Of a stretch of DNA of 5,277 nucleotides, positions 1-5,181 are shown piece by piece. Numbering within the stretch: position 1 is the first letter of the stretch; each line of letters begins with the position of its first letter. The notes under the pieces were generated by a model. That model worked only from the letters and a program-made list of their open reading frames with translations. It did no database searches and had not been told where the DNA came from. The stretch is from Nitrospirota bacterium (GTDB taxonomy: Bacteria > Nitrospirota > Nitrospiria > Nitrospirales > UBA8639). The translations under genes were made by a program, and so were the position numbers. The stretch lies in assembly GCA_003228495.1 (NCBI GenBank), contig QIDY01000072.1, positions 1 to 5,277 on the forward strand, read 5' to 3'.

Positions 1-114
1 ATTCTGTTTTTTCCTAGGCTATAGTCTCTCTACTAATTCTACCCGATTTCCTTTATTCGTGAGGTTTTGTAGGGTGTAGTGGCTAAGGTTTAAGCACAAG
101 GCAGTTTCCATAAA

Positions 115-236
115 GGGAATGTTGAAAAAAGCCGCCAGCGGCGTTCTCGCCCTTTTGCCGTGCTCACGTACTGGGCGTACGCTCCGCGCGCCAAAAGGGC
201 TGCGGCCTTGCTGGACGGACTTTTTTGACCATTCCC
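115..236. repeat. 122-bp imperfect palindromic element, REP-like, possible bidirectional terminator
   Basis: The two halves of this GC-rich block are complementary over nearly their whole length. GGGAATG (115-121) pairs with the bases ending at 236. AAAAAAG (125-131) pairs with CTTTTTT (220-226). CCGCCAGC (132-139) pairs with GCTGGaCGG (210-218) with bulged A bases. GCCCTTTTG (149-157) pairs perfectly with CAAAAGGGC (192-200). CGTAC (167-171) pairs with GTACG (177-181) around a 5-nt loop. A6 before and T6 after the GC stem, on either strand, is the arrangement of a bidirectional intrinsic terminator, and the element lies downstream of the minus-strand sigma gene. It is much more GC-rich than its flanks. 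Its form resembles dispersed intergenic palindromes (REP/BIME or a non-autonomous element); copy number cannot be seen from one window, and the resemblance to Nitrospira repeats is from memory. Confidence 0.75.
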
Positions 237-426
237 GTCGGCTGCTGATATCGATGTCTCCAAGGGCATGTATGTGCCATGAGAAAGAGATATTCAACAG
301 TCCCCAATTAACGGGTGTGCCCTTATGAACGAAGTCCCTTATGCTAAAGAGAAGAAGAGCTGCTTGACAAGTATTTTGTTTGGGATGGCCTCTTCCCTTA
401 ATCAATGCTCTGCAGTTTATCGTATT

Positions 427-458
427 GAAAAAAGAAGAGGGGTAGGTAGGATCGGGGG
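427..458 (-). terminator. Pyrimidine-rich tract downstream of the sigma gene, possible Rho-loading site
   Basis: Read on the minus strand this stretch is almost entirely C and T, with C-rich blocks followed by a run of six T, beginning just past the sigma-gene stop. C-rich, G-poor unstructured RNA is what Rho prefers, and no GC hairpin precedes the T run, so an intrinsic terminator is not supported. This rests on base composition only. The stronger terminator-shaped structure downstream is the palindrome at 115-236. Confidence 0.2.
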
Positions 459-499
459 TTATTTAATTGCGGCCAGCATATCCTTCATTACCGGCTCTT

Positions 500-1594
500 T
501 TAATTTTTGGCTTCGATTTGACGAACTCGTTCACGAGTGACTGATATGCTTTGCCCAACTTCTTCAAGGGTCCAAGGCTCGTCCTGGCCAATCCCAAATC
601 GAAGGCGAATAACCATTTGCTCCCTTGGGGTTAACGAGTCCAAGATGCGGGCAACCTGTTGATTTGTTTCCTGACGCGAAATCGGACCATCAGGCGTGAT
701 AGTACTTTGATCAGGGATAAAATCGGTGAGAAAAGTGTCTCCTTCTCCCACAGGTGTTTCTAACGAGATGGGATCTTGAAACGCTTGAATGGTTTCGTGA
801 ACTTTCTCCCGGCTGAGTTGAAGGGCCTGGCCGATATCTTCCGCTTGTGCCGGACGGGCGAACCGTTGAGTCAAACGTTTGGATGTTCGAGCAATTTTGT
901 TGGAGATTTCATTGAGGTGTACTGGGACTCGAATCGTCCGAGACTGATCGGCAAGTGATCTGGTGATCCCTTGGCGTATCCACCAGGTAGCATAGGTGCT
1001 AAATTTAAAACCTTTGCGATATTGGAAGCGCTCGGCAGCTTTCATCAGCCCAATATTACCTTCCTGCACGAGGTCGAGAAAGGCCAATCCATGCCCCGTG
1101 TACCGTTTAGCAATGTCGACAACCAAGCGCAAGTTACGTTGAACTAATTCGGACTTGGCTTTTTCTAATTGAAATTTCGCCTTCTGCAAGTGTTGGCAAA
1201 GTGTGTGTACTGTGTTCTGTTGATCAGGGTGGGATTTCCCCAATGCCGACAAACCCAAATTCAATTTTTCAATGGCCGGAGCAGAAAGACCGCTTAGCTC
1301 AAAAGTTTCTTTCAGCAGAGCAACGGCCTCTTCTTTCTCTGGGCATTTCTTGAGTCTATGGGTGAGCTGCAGGCTTTGTTTAATGATGAGTCGAATAGCA
1401 CAAGAGGCGTCATCGATCTCTTTGGCCAGTTCGATTTCGGAGTCTTTATTCAGAAGCGGTCGGCTGCCGAAAGATCTGAAGTACAACGATTCCAGGGCAG
1501 GGCTGAATGCCCTTATTGAGGACTTGGAGTCAACTGTTTTGGTGGCGACCCCATCTGTTTCGTGAGGATGTTCCATGACGCTTTGGTATTTCAT
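500..1594 (-). CDS. RpoD-type sigma-70 family RNA polymerase sigma factor, C-terminus cut short
   Basis: Directs RNA polymerase core to -10/-35 promoters. In the 364-residue product, region 1.2 lies near residues 35-60 (LLNKDSEIELAKEI), followed by a non-conserved spacer of about 80 residues, as in RpoD proteins. Region 2 spans about 146-220 with NLRLVVDIAKRY, DLVQEGNIGLMKA and FSTYATWWIRQ, the core-binding and -10-melting segments. Region 3 is about 225-300, ending in the RpoD-like GDTFLTDFIPD. Region 4 is about 312-364 with the helix-turn-helix TLEEVGQSISVTRERVRQIEAK. Region 1.1 is absent or very reduced, so a group 2 (alternative, RpoD-related) factor is more likely than the housekeeping one. 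The protein stops right after IEAKN, whereas relatives continue with a short helix (ALRKLR...); a tail-like peptide follows in the -1 frame (459-503). The first in-frame ATG is used; no good Shine-Dalgarno stands before it, and Met7 is an alternative start. Confidence 0.93.
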   Translation of the reverse strand: MKYQSVMEHPHETDGVATKTVDSKSSIRAFSPALESLYFRSFGSRPLLNKDSEIELAKEIDDASCAIRLIIKQSLQLTHRLKKCPEKEEAVALLKETFELSGLSAPAIEKLNLGLSALGKSHPDQQNTVHTLCQHLQKAKFQLEKAKSELVQRNLRLVVDIAKRYTGHGLAFLDLVQEGNIGLMKAAERFQYRKGFKFSTYATWWIRQGITRSLADQSRTIRVPVHLNEISNKIARTSKRLTQRFARPAQAEDIGQALQLSREKVHETIQAFQDPISLETPVGEGDTFLTDFIPDQSTITPDGPISRQETNQQVARILDSLTPREQMVIRLRFGIGQDEPWTLEEVGQSISVTRERVRQIEAKN

Positions 1595-1682
1595 GATGTG
1601 TTCTTGAAGTACCCCTTCCCTACGAATGCGTTGCCGTCTTCAACCAACCCTGAAAATTTAGATAAGGCTGTATTCAGCAAAA

Positions 1683-1711
1683 ATCAAGCCAATGATGTCT
1701 CATGATGTCAA
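1683..1711 (-). promoter_or_regulatory. Possible promoter of the sigma-factor gene
   Basis: On the minus strand a perfect TTGACA (1711-1706) lies about 110 bases upstream of the sigma-gene ATG. The hexamer 17 bp further on, CTTGAT (1688-1683), matches the -10 consensus at only three positions. A perfect -35 with a poor -10 would fit an activator-dependent promoter or a chance match. The direct repeat at 1692-1709 lies in the spacer and edges into the -35. Confidence 0.25.
1692..1709. repeat. 8-bp direct repeat at 10-bp period upstream of the sigma gene
   Basis: ATGATGTC occurs at 1692-1699 and again at 1702-1709, one DNA helical turn apart, inside the candidate promoter. A related TCATGATGT also spans the sigma-gene start codon (1591-1599). 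Two half-sites on the same helical face could be an operator for a dimeric regulator; chance is a real alternative for an 8-mer in AT-rich DNA. Confidence 0.35.
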
Positions 1712-2006
1712 GAAACGTTCAAAGACCTGTAGATTTGGGAAGTTCTCCTCCGATTCAAATTTGGCTATCGTTGGTTTGAGTTATGAAAATCTGATGGATA
1801 TTGTTACTCTAACTATATTGAAAATATTGAAGAAATCATTGTCATTCTGCGTTATTGATTGTTTGGGTAAATGGGTCTCCTATTCAAGATCGGCAAAAAC
1901 TTCTATCTCCTGGATGGGTCAACCGGGGAAAATTTTGAATTAAGCAGAAAAATATGGAAATGGTGCGCAGAGAATGAGGAGATATTTGACAGATGTGTTA
2001 AATTTC

Positions 2007-2696
2007 TTACACATCGTTGCAGAAGCGGTCCAGGTCTTCTTCTTGCCCAATCATGACCAAAACATCGCCTTTTTCAATAACATCATGGGGCTTAGGCGTA
2101 AAATTAAAGGTTTCTTCTGTCTTCATCTGCCCCTTCACCATTCGAGTGACCTGTTTCTTGATGCCAATAATATTTAAGTTGTGTTGTCCCCTCAGTTTGA
2201 TTTCTTCCAAACTCATCCCAGATAGGGTATCGGAAACCGCGACTTCTTCAACGCTATAACCTGGGGAAAGCTCCAGGTATTCGATGACGCCAGGAGACAC
2301 AAGCCTATGAGCAAGACGGATCGCCGCATCCCGTTCCGGATAAATGACTTCATCCACCCCAAGATTCTTTAAGATCTTGCCTTGAATCGGTGCGACGGCC
2401 TTTGCCACGATGGATTTCACACCCATTTCTTTGAGTGTTTGGACGATCAAGATGCTGGCTTCAATATTCTCACCGATGCTCACGACGGCCACGTCAACAT
2501 TTTGCGCGCTCACGGCTTTCAACGCCCGTTCATCGGTGGCATCGCACTGGACGGCGAATGTCGCAATATCGCTAATGGCTTGAATGCGTTCCTCGTCTTT
2601 GTCGATCGCGAGAACCTCACATCCTTTTTCGACCATCGTTTGAGCCACGCTGTATCCGAAGCGCCCAAGGCCGATGACCGTAAATAATCGTTTCAT
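2007..2696 (-). CDS. ktrA: KtrA/TrkA-family potassium uptake regulatory subunit (RCK protein)
   Basis: Cytoplasmic gating subunit of a Ktr/Trk-type K+ transporter: RCK rings bind nucleotide and open or close a membrane subunit of the KtrB/TrkH family. The 229-residue protein has one RCK_N domain (about 1-125) followed by one RCK_C domain (about 140-229), the KtrA size rather than the doubled TrkA. The Rossmann glycine motif is VIGLGRFG at 7-14, the acidic ribose ligand at strand 2 is in AIDKDEE (Asp32), and CDATDE (51-56), SIGENIEAS (73-81) and YPERD (119-123) match the family. The C-terminal domain carries a slightly enlarged charged hairpin around 181-198. An in-frame TAA stands two codons before the ATG, fixing this start although its Shine-Dalgarno is weak. 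No membrane partner is adjacent: upstream is the divergent trmI operon and downstream the sigma gene, so the channel subunit must be encoded elsewhere. Confidence 0.93.
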   Translation of the reverse strand: MKRLFTVIGLGRFGYSVAQTMVEKGCEVLAIDKDEERIQAISDIATFAVQCDATDERALKAVSAQNVDVAVVSIGENIEASILIVQTLKEMGVKSIVAKAVAPIQGKILKNLGVDEVIYPERDAAIRLAHRLVSPGVIEYLELSPGYSVEEVAVSDTLSGMSLEEIKLRGQHNLNIIGIKKQVTRMVKGQMKTEETFNFTPKPHDVIEKGDVLVMIGQEEDLDRFCNDV

Positions 2697-2733
2697 GAGT
2701 TAGTGAGCGAAAAGTCCTCAGAGAAAAGGAAAA

Positions 2734-2751
2734 TGTCGCTTGCAAGCAACA
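2734..2751. repeat. 18-bp interrupted palindrome in the ktrA leader
   Basis: The 10-bp perfect palindrome GCTTGCAAGC (2738-2747) is extended by TGT and ACA on either side after one mismatched pair. It lies in the transcribed leader of ktrA, about 40 bases before its ATG and about 60 bases downstream of the promoter. Either a dimeric repressor site or a small RNA hairpin is possible; no regulator can be named from sequence alone. Confidence 0.4.
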
Positions 2752-2776
2752 AGGCCCAGAGTAATGTTGGAATACT

Positions 2777-2805
2777 TCGACAATGGGGCAGACAGGTTGG
2801 GTAAT
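2777..2805 (+). promoter_or_regulatory. Weak candidate promoter for the trmI operon
   Basis: TCGACA (2777-2782, five of six to the -35 consensus) is followed after 17 bp by GGTAAT (2800-2805, four of six to the -10). It faces the ktrA promoter almost head-on, so polymerases at the two would interfere. Transcripts would have a leader of about 140 nt before the trmI ATG. A TAGAAT hexamer at 2940-2945 is a rival -10 site. Confidence 0.22.
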
Positions 2806-2811
2806 GAGTCA

Positions 2812-2840
2812 ATCATAAGTCTGATGGCAGGGGGTGTCAA
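2812..2840 (-). promoter_or_regulatory. Near-consensus sigma-70 promoter of ktrA
   Basis: On the minus strand TTGACA (2840-2835) is separated by exactly 17 bp from TATGAT (2817-2812): a perfect -35 and a five-of-six -10 at optimal spacing, pointing toward ktrA. Transcription should begin near 2805, giving a 5' leader of roughly 110 nt that includes the palindrome at 2734-2751. This is the best promoter in the window. Confidence 0.7.
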
Positions 2841-2939
2841 GAAAGAAAAGAGGTGTTTGGGTTGAGCCGAGATTCGCGTCTTTTGGCCAACGGTACCTTC
2901 CCTCATTTCGAAGGGTATCGATGGAAAGAAATCTCTTGG

Positions 2940-2945
2940 TAGAAT
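2940..2945 (+). promoter_or_regulatory. TAGAAT hexamer just before the trmI start, possible -10 of a leaderless transcript
   Basis: TAGAAT matches the -10 consensus at five of six positions and ends nine bases before the trmI ATG, so transcription from it would start within a few bases of the start codon. No usable -35 lies 16-18 bp upstream. The absence of a Shine-Dalgarno before this ATG is compatible with leaderless translation but does not prove it. Confidence 0.2.
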
Positions 2946-2954
2946 GCCGAGTCT

Positions 2955-3863
2955 ATGAAATACTTTCAGCCAGGCGAACGCATTCATTTGATCGATAAGA
3001 AAGAGCGGCACTATGCGCTGACGCTGAAAAGCGGAGATGTGTTTCAACACAGCGGTGACCGTATTCCTCATGATGCAATTATTGGTAAGCCCGATGGCAC
3101 CAGTGTGGAGTTTTCCAACGGCAAAGTTATGATTGCCATTCACCCAACGCTTGGGGAATATTCGTTAAAAATGCCCAGAGGGGCCCAGGTCATTTATCCC
3201 AAGGATTTGGCCATTATCACGATCTGGGCGGATATTTATCCTGGGGCGAGAGTGTTTGAGGCCGGAGTGGGTTCAGGAGCGCTCACCATGGCGCTGTTAC
3301 GAGCTGTGGGTGATCGAGGATGCGTGGTCAGTTACGACATTCGTGAAGATTTTGCCGCTACTGCATCAAAAAACATTGAACGGTTTATGGGAAAAGTCCC
3401 TAATCATTTCCTGCAAATTCGTGATGCCTATGAAGGGATCGAAATTGGCGAAGGGGTTTCCGCTTGGCAATTCGATCGTGTGGTCTTAGATATTCCTGAA
3501 CCATGGCGAGTCGTTCCTCATGCTGCACGTGCGTTACGGGTCGGGGGGATCTACCTGAGTTATGTCCCAACGGTTCCTCAAGTGATGCAGACTGTTCAGG
3601 CATTGGAGGAGAGCAAAGTATTCACGTTAGTCCAAAACTTTGAGACACTTCTCCGAACTTGGAACGTAAAAGGTCGTAGTGTGCGTCCCGATCATCGGAT
3701 GGTTGCTCACTCAGGGTTTATTACAGTCGCAAGAAAAGTCGATGCGCGGATGTGGCATGCTGGATCGTTTGATGAAACGAACGATGTGGGGAGCCAAGAT
3801 AATAATCTCATCAAGGAGGATGAAGATATTGAGACCAGATTAGAAATCCCTGAGCCTTTGTAG
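2955..3863 (+). CDS. trmI: tRNA (adenine(58)-N1)-methyltransferase TrmI
   Basis: Transfers a methyl group from S-adenosylmethionine to N1 of adenine 58 in the tRNA T-loop; the bacterial enzyme is a homotetramer. The N-terminal small domain (about 1-85) has FQPGERIHLIDKKERHY, GDRIPHDAIIG and the family signature LKMPRGAQVIYPKDLA (71-86). The class I methyltransferase fold follows, with the SAM loop FEAGVGSGALT (101-111), the acidic residue after strand 2 in SYDIRED (126-132), and the motif LDIPEPW (178-184) of the active-site wall. RSVRPDHRMVAHSGFITVAR (241-260) is the conserved C-terminal signature. The last 30 or so residues form an acidic tail not typical of the family. Length (302) is slightly above the usual 250-290. 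An in-frame TAG five codons upstream leaves this ATG as first start; no clear Shine-Dalgarno precedes it. First gene of a likely operon, 18 bases before the receiver gene. Confidence 0.95.
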   Translation: MKYFQPGERIHLIDKKERHYALTLKSGDVFQHSGDRIPHDAIIGKPDGTSVEFSNGKVMIAIHPTLGEYSLKMPRGAQVIYPKDLAIITIWADIYPGARVFEAGVGSGALTMALLRAVGDRGCVVSYDIREDFAATASKNIERFMGKVPNHFLQIRDAYEGIEIGEGVSAWQFDRVVLDIPEPWRVVPHAARALRVGGIYLSYVPTVPQVMQTVQALEESKVFTLVQNFETLLRTWNVKGRSVRPDHRMVAHSGFITVARKVDARMWHAGSFDETNDVGSQDNNLIKEDEDIETRLEIPEPL

Positions 3864-3881
3864 GCCAACTAGTCAACCTGG

Positions 3882-4265
3882 ATGTCTATGAGTTCTTCAG
3901 TCAAAACGATTTTGATTGCAGATGATGATGCAGACCTCAGGTTGCTCGTGCAGGTCACGCTCGAAAATCCTACCTACCGTATTCTCACTGCCGAGGATGG
4001 GTGCAAGGCCTTAGACGCCGTTCGGGAATCTCAACCGGATTTACTCATTCTTGATTGGATGATGCCAGGTCTCACTGGTTGTGAAGTCATCGCCCAACTC
4101 CGTCAGAAACCAGAGACTCTTGCCATTCCCGTGGTCATGTTGACGGCGAAAGATGGTGTGGAGGCTCGAGAACAGACGGTCTCGCTCGCACTTGCAGGCT
4201 ATTTAGTCAAACCATTTAGTCCGCTCGAATTGATCAACAAAGTCAGAGAGGTTTTGGATCAATGA
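3882..4265 (+). CDS. Single-domain CheY-like response regulator
   Basis: Cytoplasmic phospho-receiver with no output domain, 127 residues, the whole length being one receiver fold. The acidic pocket is the DDD run at 14-16, the phosphoacceptor is Asp58 in LILDWMMPG, the switch threonine is Thr88 in VVMLTAKD, and the conserved lysine is Lys110 in LVKPFSP. The usual AGADDY before the lysine is replaced by ALAGY. All catalytic residues are present, so it should be phosphorylated by a histidine kinase not encoded here. Its stop codon overlaps the start of the HD-GYP gene (ATGA), implying translational coupling and suggesting that this receiver is the control input for that enzyme. The ATG at 3888 is an alternative start with slightly better upstream spacing from GGA; the first ATG has no clear Shine-Dalgarno. 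Confidence 0.93.
   Translation: MSMSSSVKTILIADDDADLRLLVQVTLENPTYRILTAEDGCKALDAVRESQPDLLILDWMMPGLTGCEVIAQLRQKPETLAIPVVMLTAKDGVEAREQTVSLALAGYLVKPFSPLELINKVREVLDQ
4246..4251 (+). promoter_or_regulatory. Shine-Dalgarno of the HD-GYP gene inside the receiver gene
   Basis: GAGAGG lies 10 bases before the HD-GYP ATG, within the last codons of the receiver gene. Together with the ATGA overlap it supports coupled translation and fixes the start at 4262. Confidence 0.5.
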
Positions 4266-5149
4266 AATCCAAATCCCCCAAGCCCAATGGAAGGGGACTC
4301 CGTCCTGTTCAGAAAAAGACGACGTCCACGAAAACAGCGGACATTGTTCACAATCAGTTGCAGGCTGCTCGTTCTCAAGTGTTGGTTTATGCCAAAGATC
4401 TCAAGCAAATGCTGAAAAAGGAAGAACAAAAAACCCAACAGCTCAAGCAGACTCATGAGCAATTACTGACCTACGCCAAGGACCTGAAAGTGGCCCTGGA
4501 TGCTGAACAGAAAAAGAACAATGAGTTAGAGCAGGCCTACACGGATACCATGCTCCGTCTTGCTCGCGCTTCGCGCTATAAAGATGAAGAGACTGGCGCC
4601 CACATTGAACGCTTGAGTCACTATGCTCAAGCGATGGCTTTGTTTGTCGGGTGGGAGCCCAATCGGGCACAAGGATTATATGCTGTTGCGCCGATGCATG
4701 ACGTGGGGAAAATTGGCGTACCCGATGCGGTGCTAGGGAAAAATGGGCCGCTTACCGAGGAAGAATGGGAAGCAATCAAACAGCATCCGCTCTTAGGCGC
4801 GAGTTTGTTGAGTGGGTCGGCGTCACCCTTACTAGAGATGGCCAAGGAAGTGGCGCTTACGCATCATGAACGATGGGATGGGAGCGGGTATCCATGCGGT
4901 TTGAAAGGGCAACAGATTCCCATAACGGGACGAATTGTCATGCTGTGCGATCTGTATGATGCTTTACGCAGTCTGCGGCCCTATAAGCCGGCCTATTCGC
5001 ACATCAAAACACTAGACATTATGCTGAATGGCAATGACCGCACCAAACCGACGCATTTCGATCCGAATTTATTGGAAGCATTTCGAGAGATTCACCCTCA
5101 ATTTGATGAGATTTATTCAACTGTCAAAGCCACCGTTGATCAAGAGTGA
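4262..5149 (+). CDS. HD-GYP domain cyclic-di-GMP phosphodiesterase with N-terminal coiled coil
   Basis: Predicted to hydrolyse cyclic-di-GMP in the cytoplasm. Residues 1-28 are basic and probably disordered; about 30-98 form a charged coiled coil containing two copies of a 28-residue unit, each with YAKDLK (43-48 and 71-76). The HD-GYP domain spans about 99-290. Expected metal ligands are all present: Glu110 and His114 in EETGAHIERL, His146-Asp147 with Lys150 in MHDVGKIGVPD, His175 in KQHP, His201-His202 in HHERWDGSGYP, and Asp230 in LCDLYDAL. The Glu plus eight-ligand pattern is that of the three-metal enzymes such as the Persephonella protein. RPYK (239-242) is also typical. No transmembrane segment is seen. 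Related RpfG-like proteins carry a receiver at the N-terminus; here the receiver is the separate upstream gene, overlapping by four bases. Degradation all the way to GMP is possible for this family and cannot be excluded. Confidence 0.93.
   Translation: MKSKSPKPNGRGLRPVQKKTTSTKTADIVHNQLQAARSQVLVYAKDLKQMLKKEEQKTQQLKQTHEQLLTYAKDLKVALDAEQKKNNELEQAYTDTMLRLARASRYKDEETGAHIERLSHYAQAMALFVGWEPNRAQGLYAVAPMHDVGKIGVPDAVLGKNGPLTEEEWEAIKQHPLLGASLLSGSASPLLEMAKEVALTHHERWDGSGYPCGLKGQQIPITGRIVMLCDLYDALRSLRPYKPAYSHIKTLDIMLNGNDRTKPTHFDPNLLEAFREIHPQFDEIYSTVKATVDQE
4379..4546 (+). repeat. Two tandem 28-residue coiled-coil units in the HD-GYP protein
   Basis: Residues 40-67 and 68-95 align without gaps with 12 of 28 identical, including YAKDLK and the following Leu, Glu, Lys, Leu, Gln positions. 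Twenty-eight residues equal four heptads, so a duplication keeps coiled-coil phase. The YAKDLK codons differ at several third positions, which implies an old duplication or selection on the protein rather than a recent DNA event. Confidence 0.75.
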
Positions 5150-5155
5150 CGAGCA

Positions 5156-5181
5156 ATCTTATCGAGAATGCTCGATAGGAT
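5156..5181. terminator. 11-bp hairpin at the convergent gene junction
   Basis: ATCTTATCGAG (5156-5166) pairs with CTCGATAGGAT (5171-5181) around an AATG tetraloop, with a single G-T wobble. It starts seven bases after the HD-GYP stop and includes the last codons and stop of the rhodanese gene. Neither strand has a T run after it, so it is a 3'-end stabilising hairpin or a weak bidirectional terminator rather than a classical intrinsic one. Confidence 0.45.

Larger units (their letters stand above)
1..458. other. Gene-free left flank
   Basis: No convincing gene is visible. The open frames that cross this stretch on both strands run through the palindrome at 115-236, lack a ribosome binding site and encode low-complexity, family-less peptides; one also overlaps the 3' end of the sigma-factor gene. 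The first 114 bases are AT-rich and all three plus frames hit stops early, so I see no tail of an upstream gene. The rest (237-458) carries only minor repeats, such as the 8-mer CCCTTATG at 320-327 and 336-343, and a pyrimidine-rich tract on the minus strand near 427-458. Confidence 0.7.
1595..2006. other. AT-rich intergenic gap between the sigma and ktrA genes
   Basis: About 410 bases between two minus-strand genes with no credible coding sequence. The plus-strand open frames here (1692-1943 and 1871-2056) lack ribosome binding sites, show no recognisable family, and one runs into the 3' end of the ktrA gene. The stretch probably holds the sigma-gene promoter and leader near 1600-1711. A 7-bp inverted repeat (GATGTGT 1992-1998 with ACACATC 2009-2015) overlaps the ktrA stop codon but has no T run after it. 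Confidence 0.6.

Noticed and set aside
364..369. Plus-strand TTGACA as a promoter
   Set aside because: No -10-like hexamer lies at 16-18 bp and it would read into the antisense of the sigma gene.
19..405. Minus-strand 128-codon open frame and overlapping plus-strand frames at 119-328 and 325-540
   Set aside because: They read through the palindrome, lack ribosome binding sites and family motifs, and the last overlaps the sigma gene.
1992..2015. 7-bp inverted repeat at the ktrA stop as a terminator
   Set aside because: The stem is short, AT-rich, has a loop of about ten bases and no T run follows on either strand.
1692..2056. Two plus-strand small open frames in the sigma-ktrA gap
   Set aside because: No ribosome binding site, no recognisable motifs, and the second runs into the ktrA 3' end.
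2697..2805. Cyclic-di-AMP (ydaO-type) riboswitch in the ktrA leader
   Set aside because: I cannot see the conserved core motifs, and the leader is shorter than such riboswitches usually are.
2718..3143. Minus-strand 141-codon open frame across the trmI start
   Set aside because: It is antisense to the conserved trmI N-terminus and covers the ktrA promoter region.
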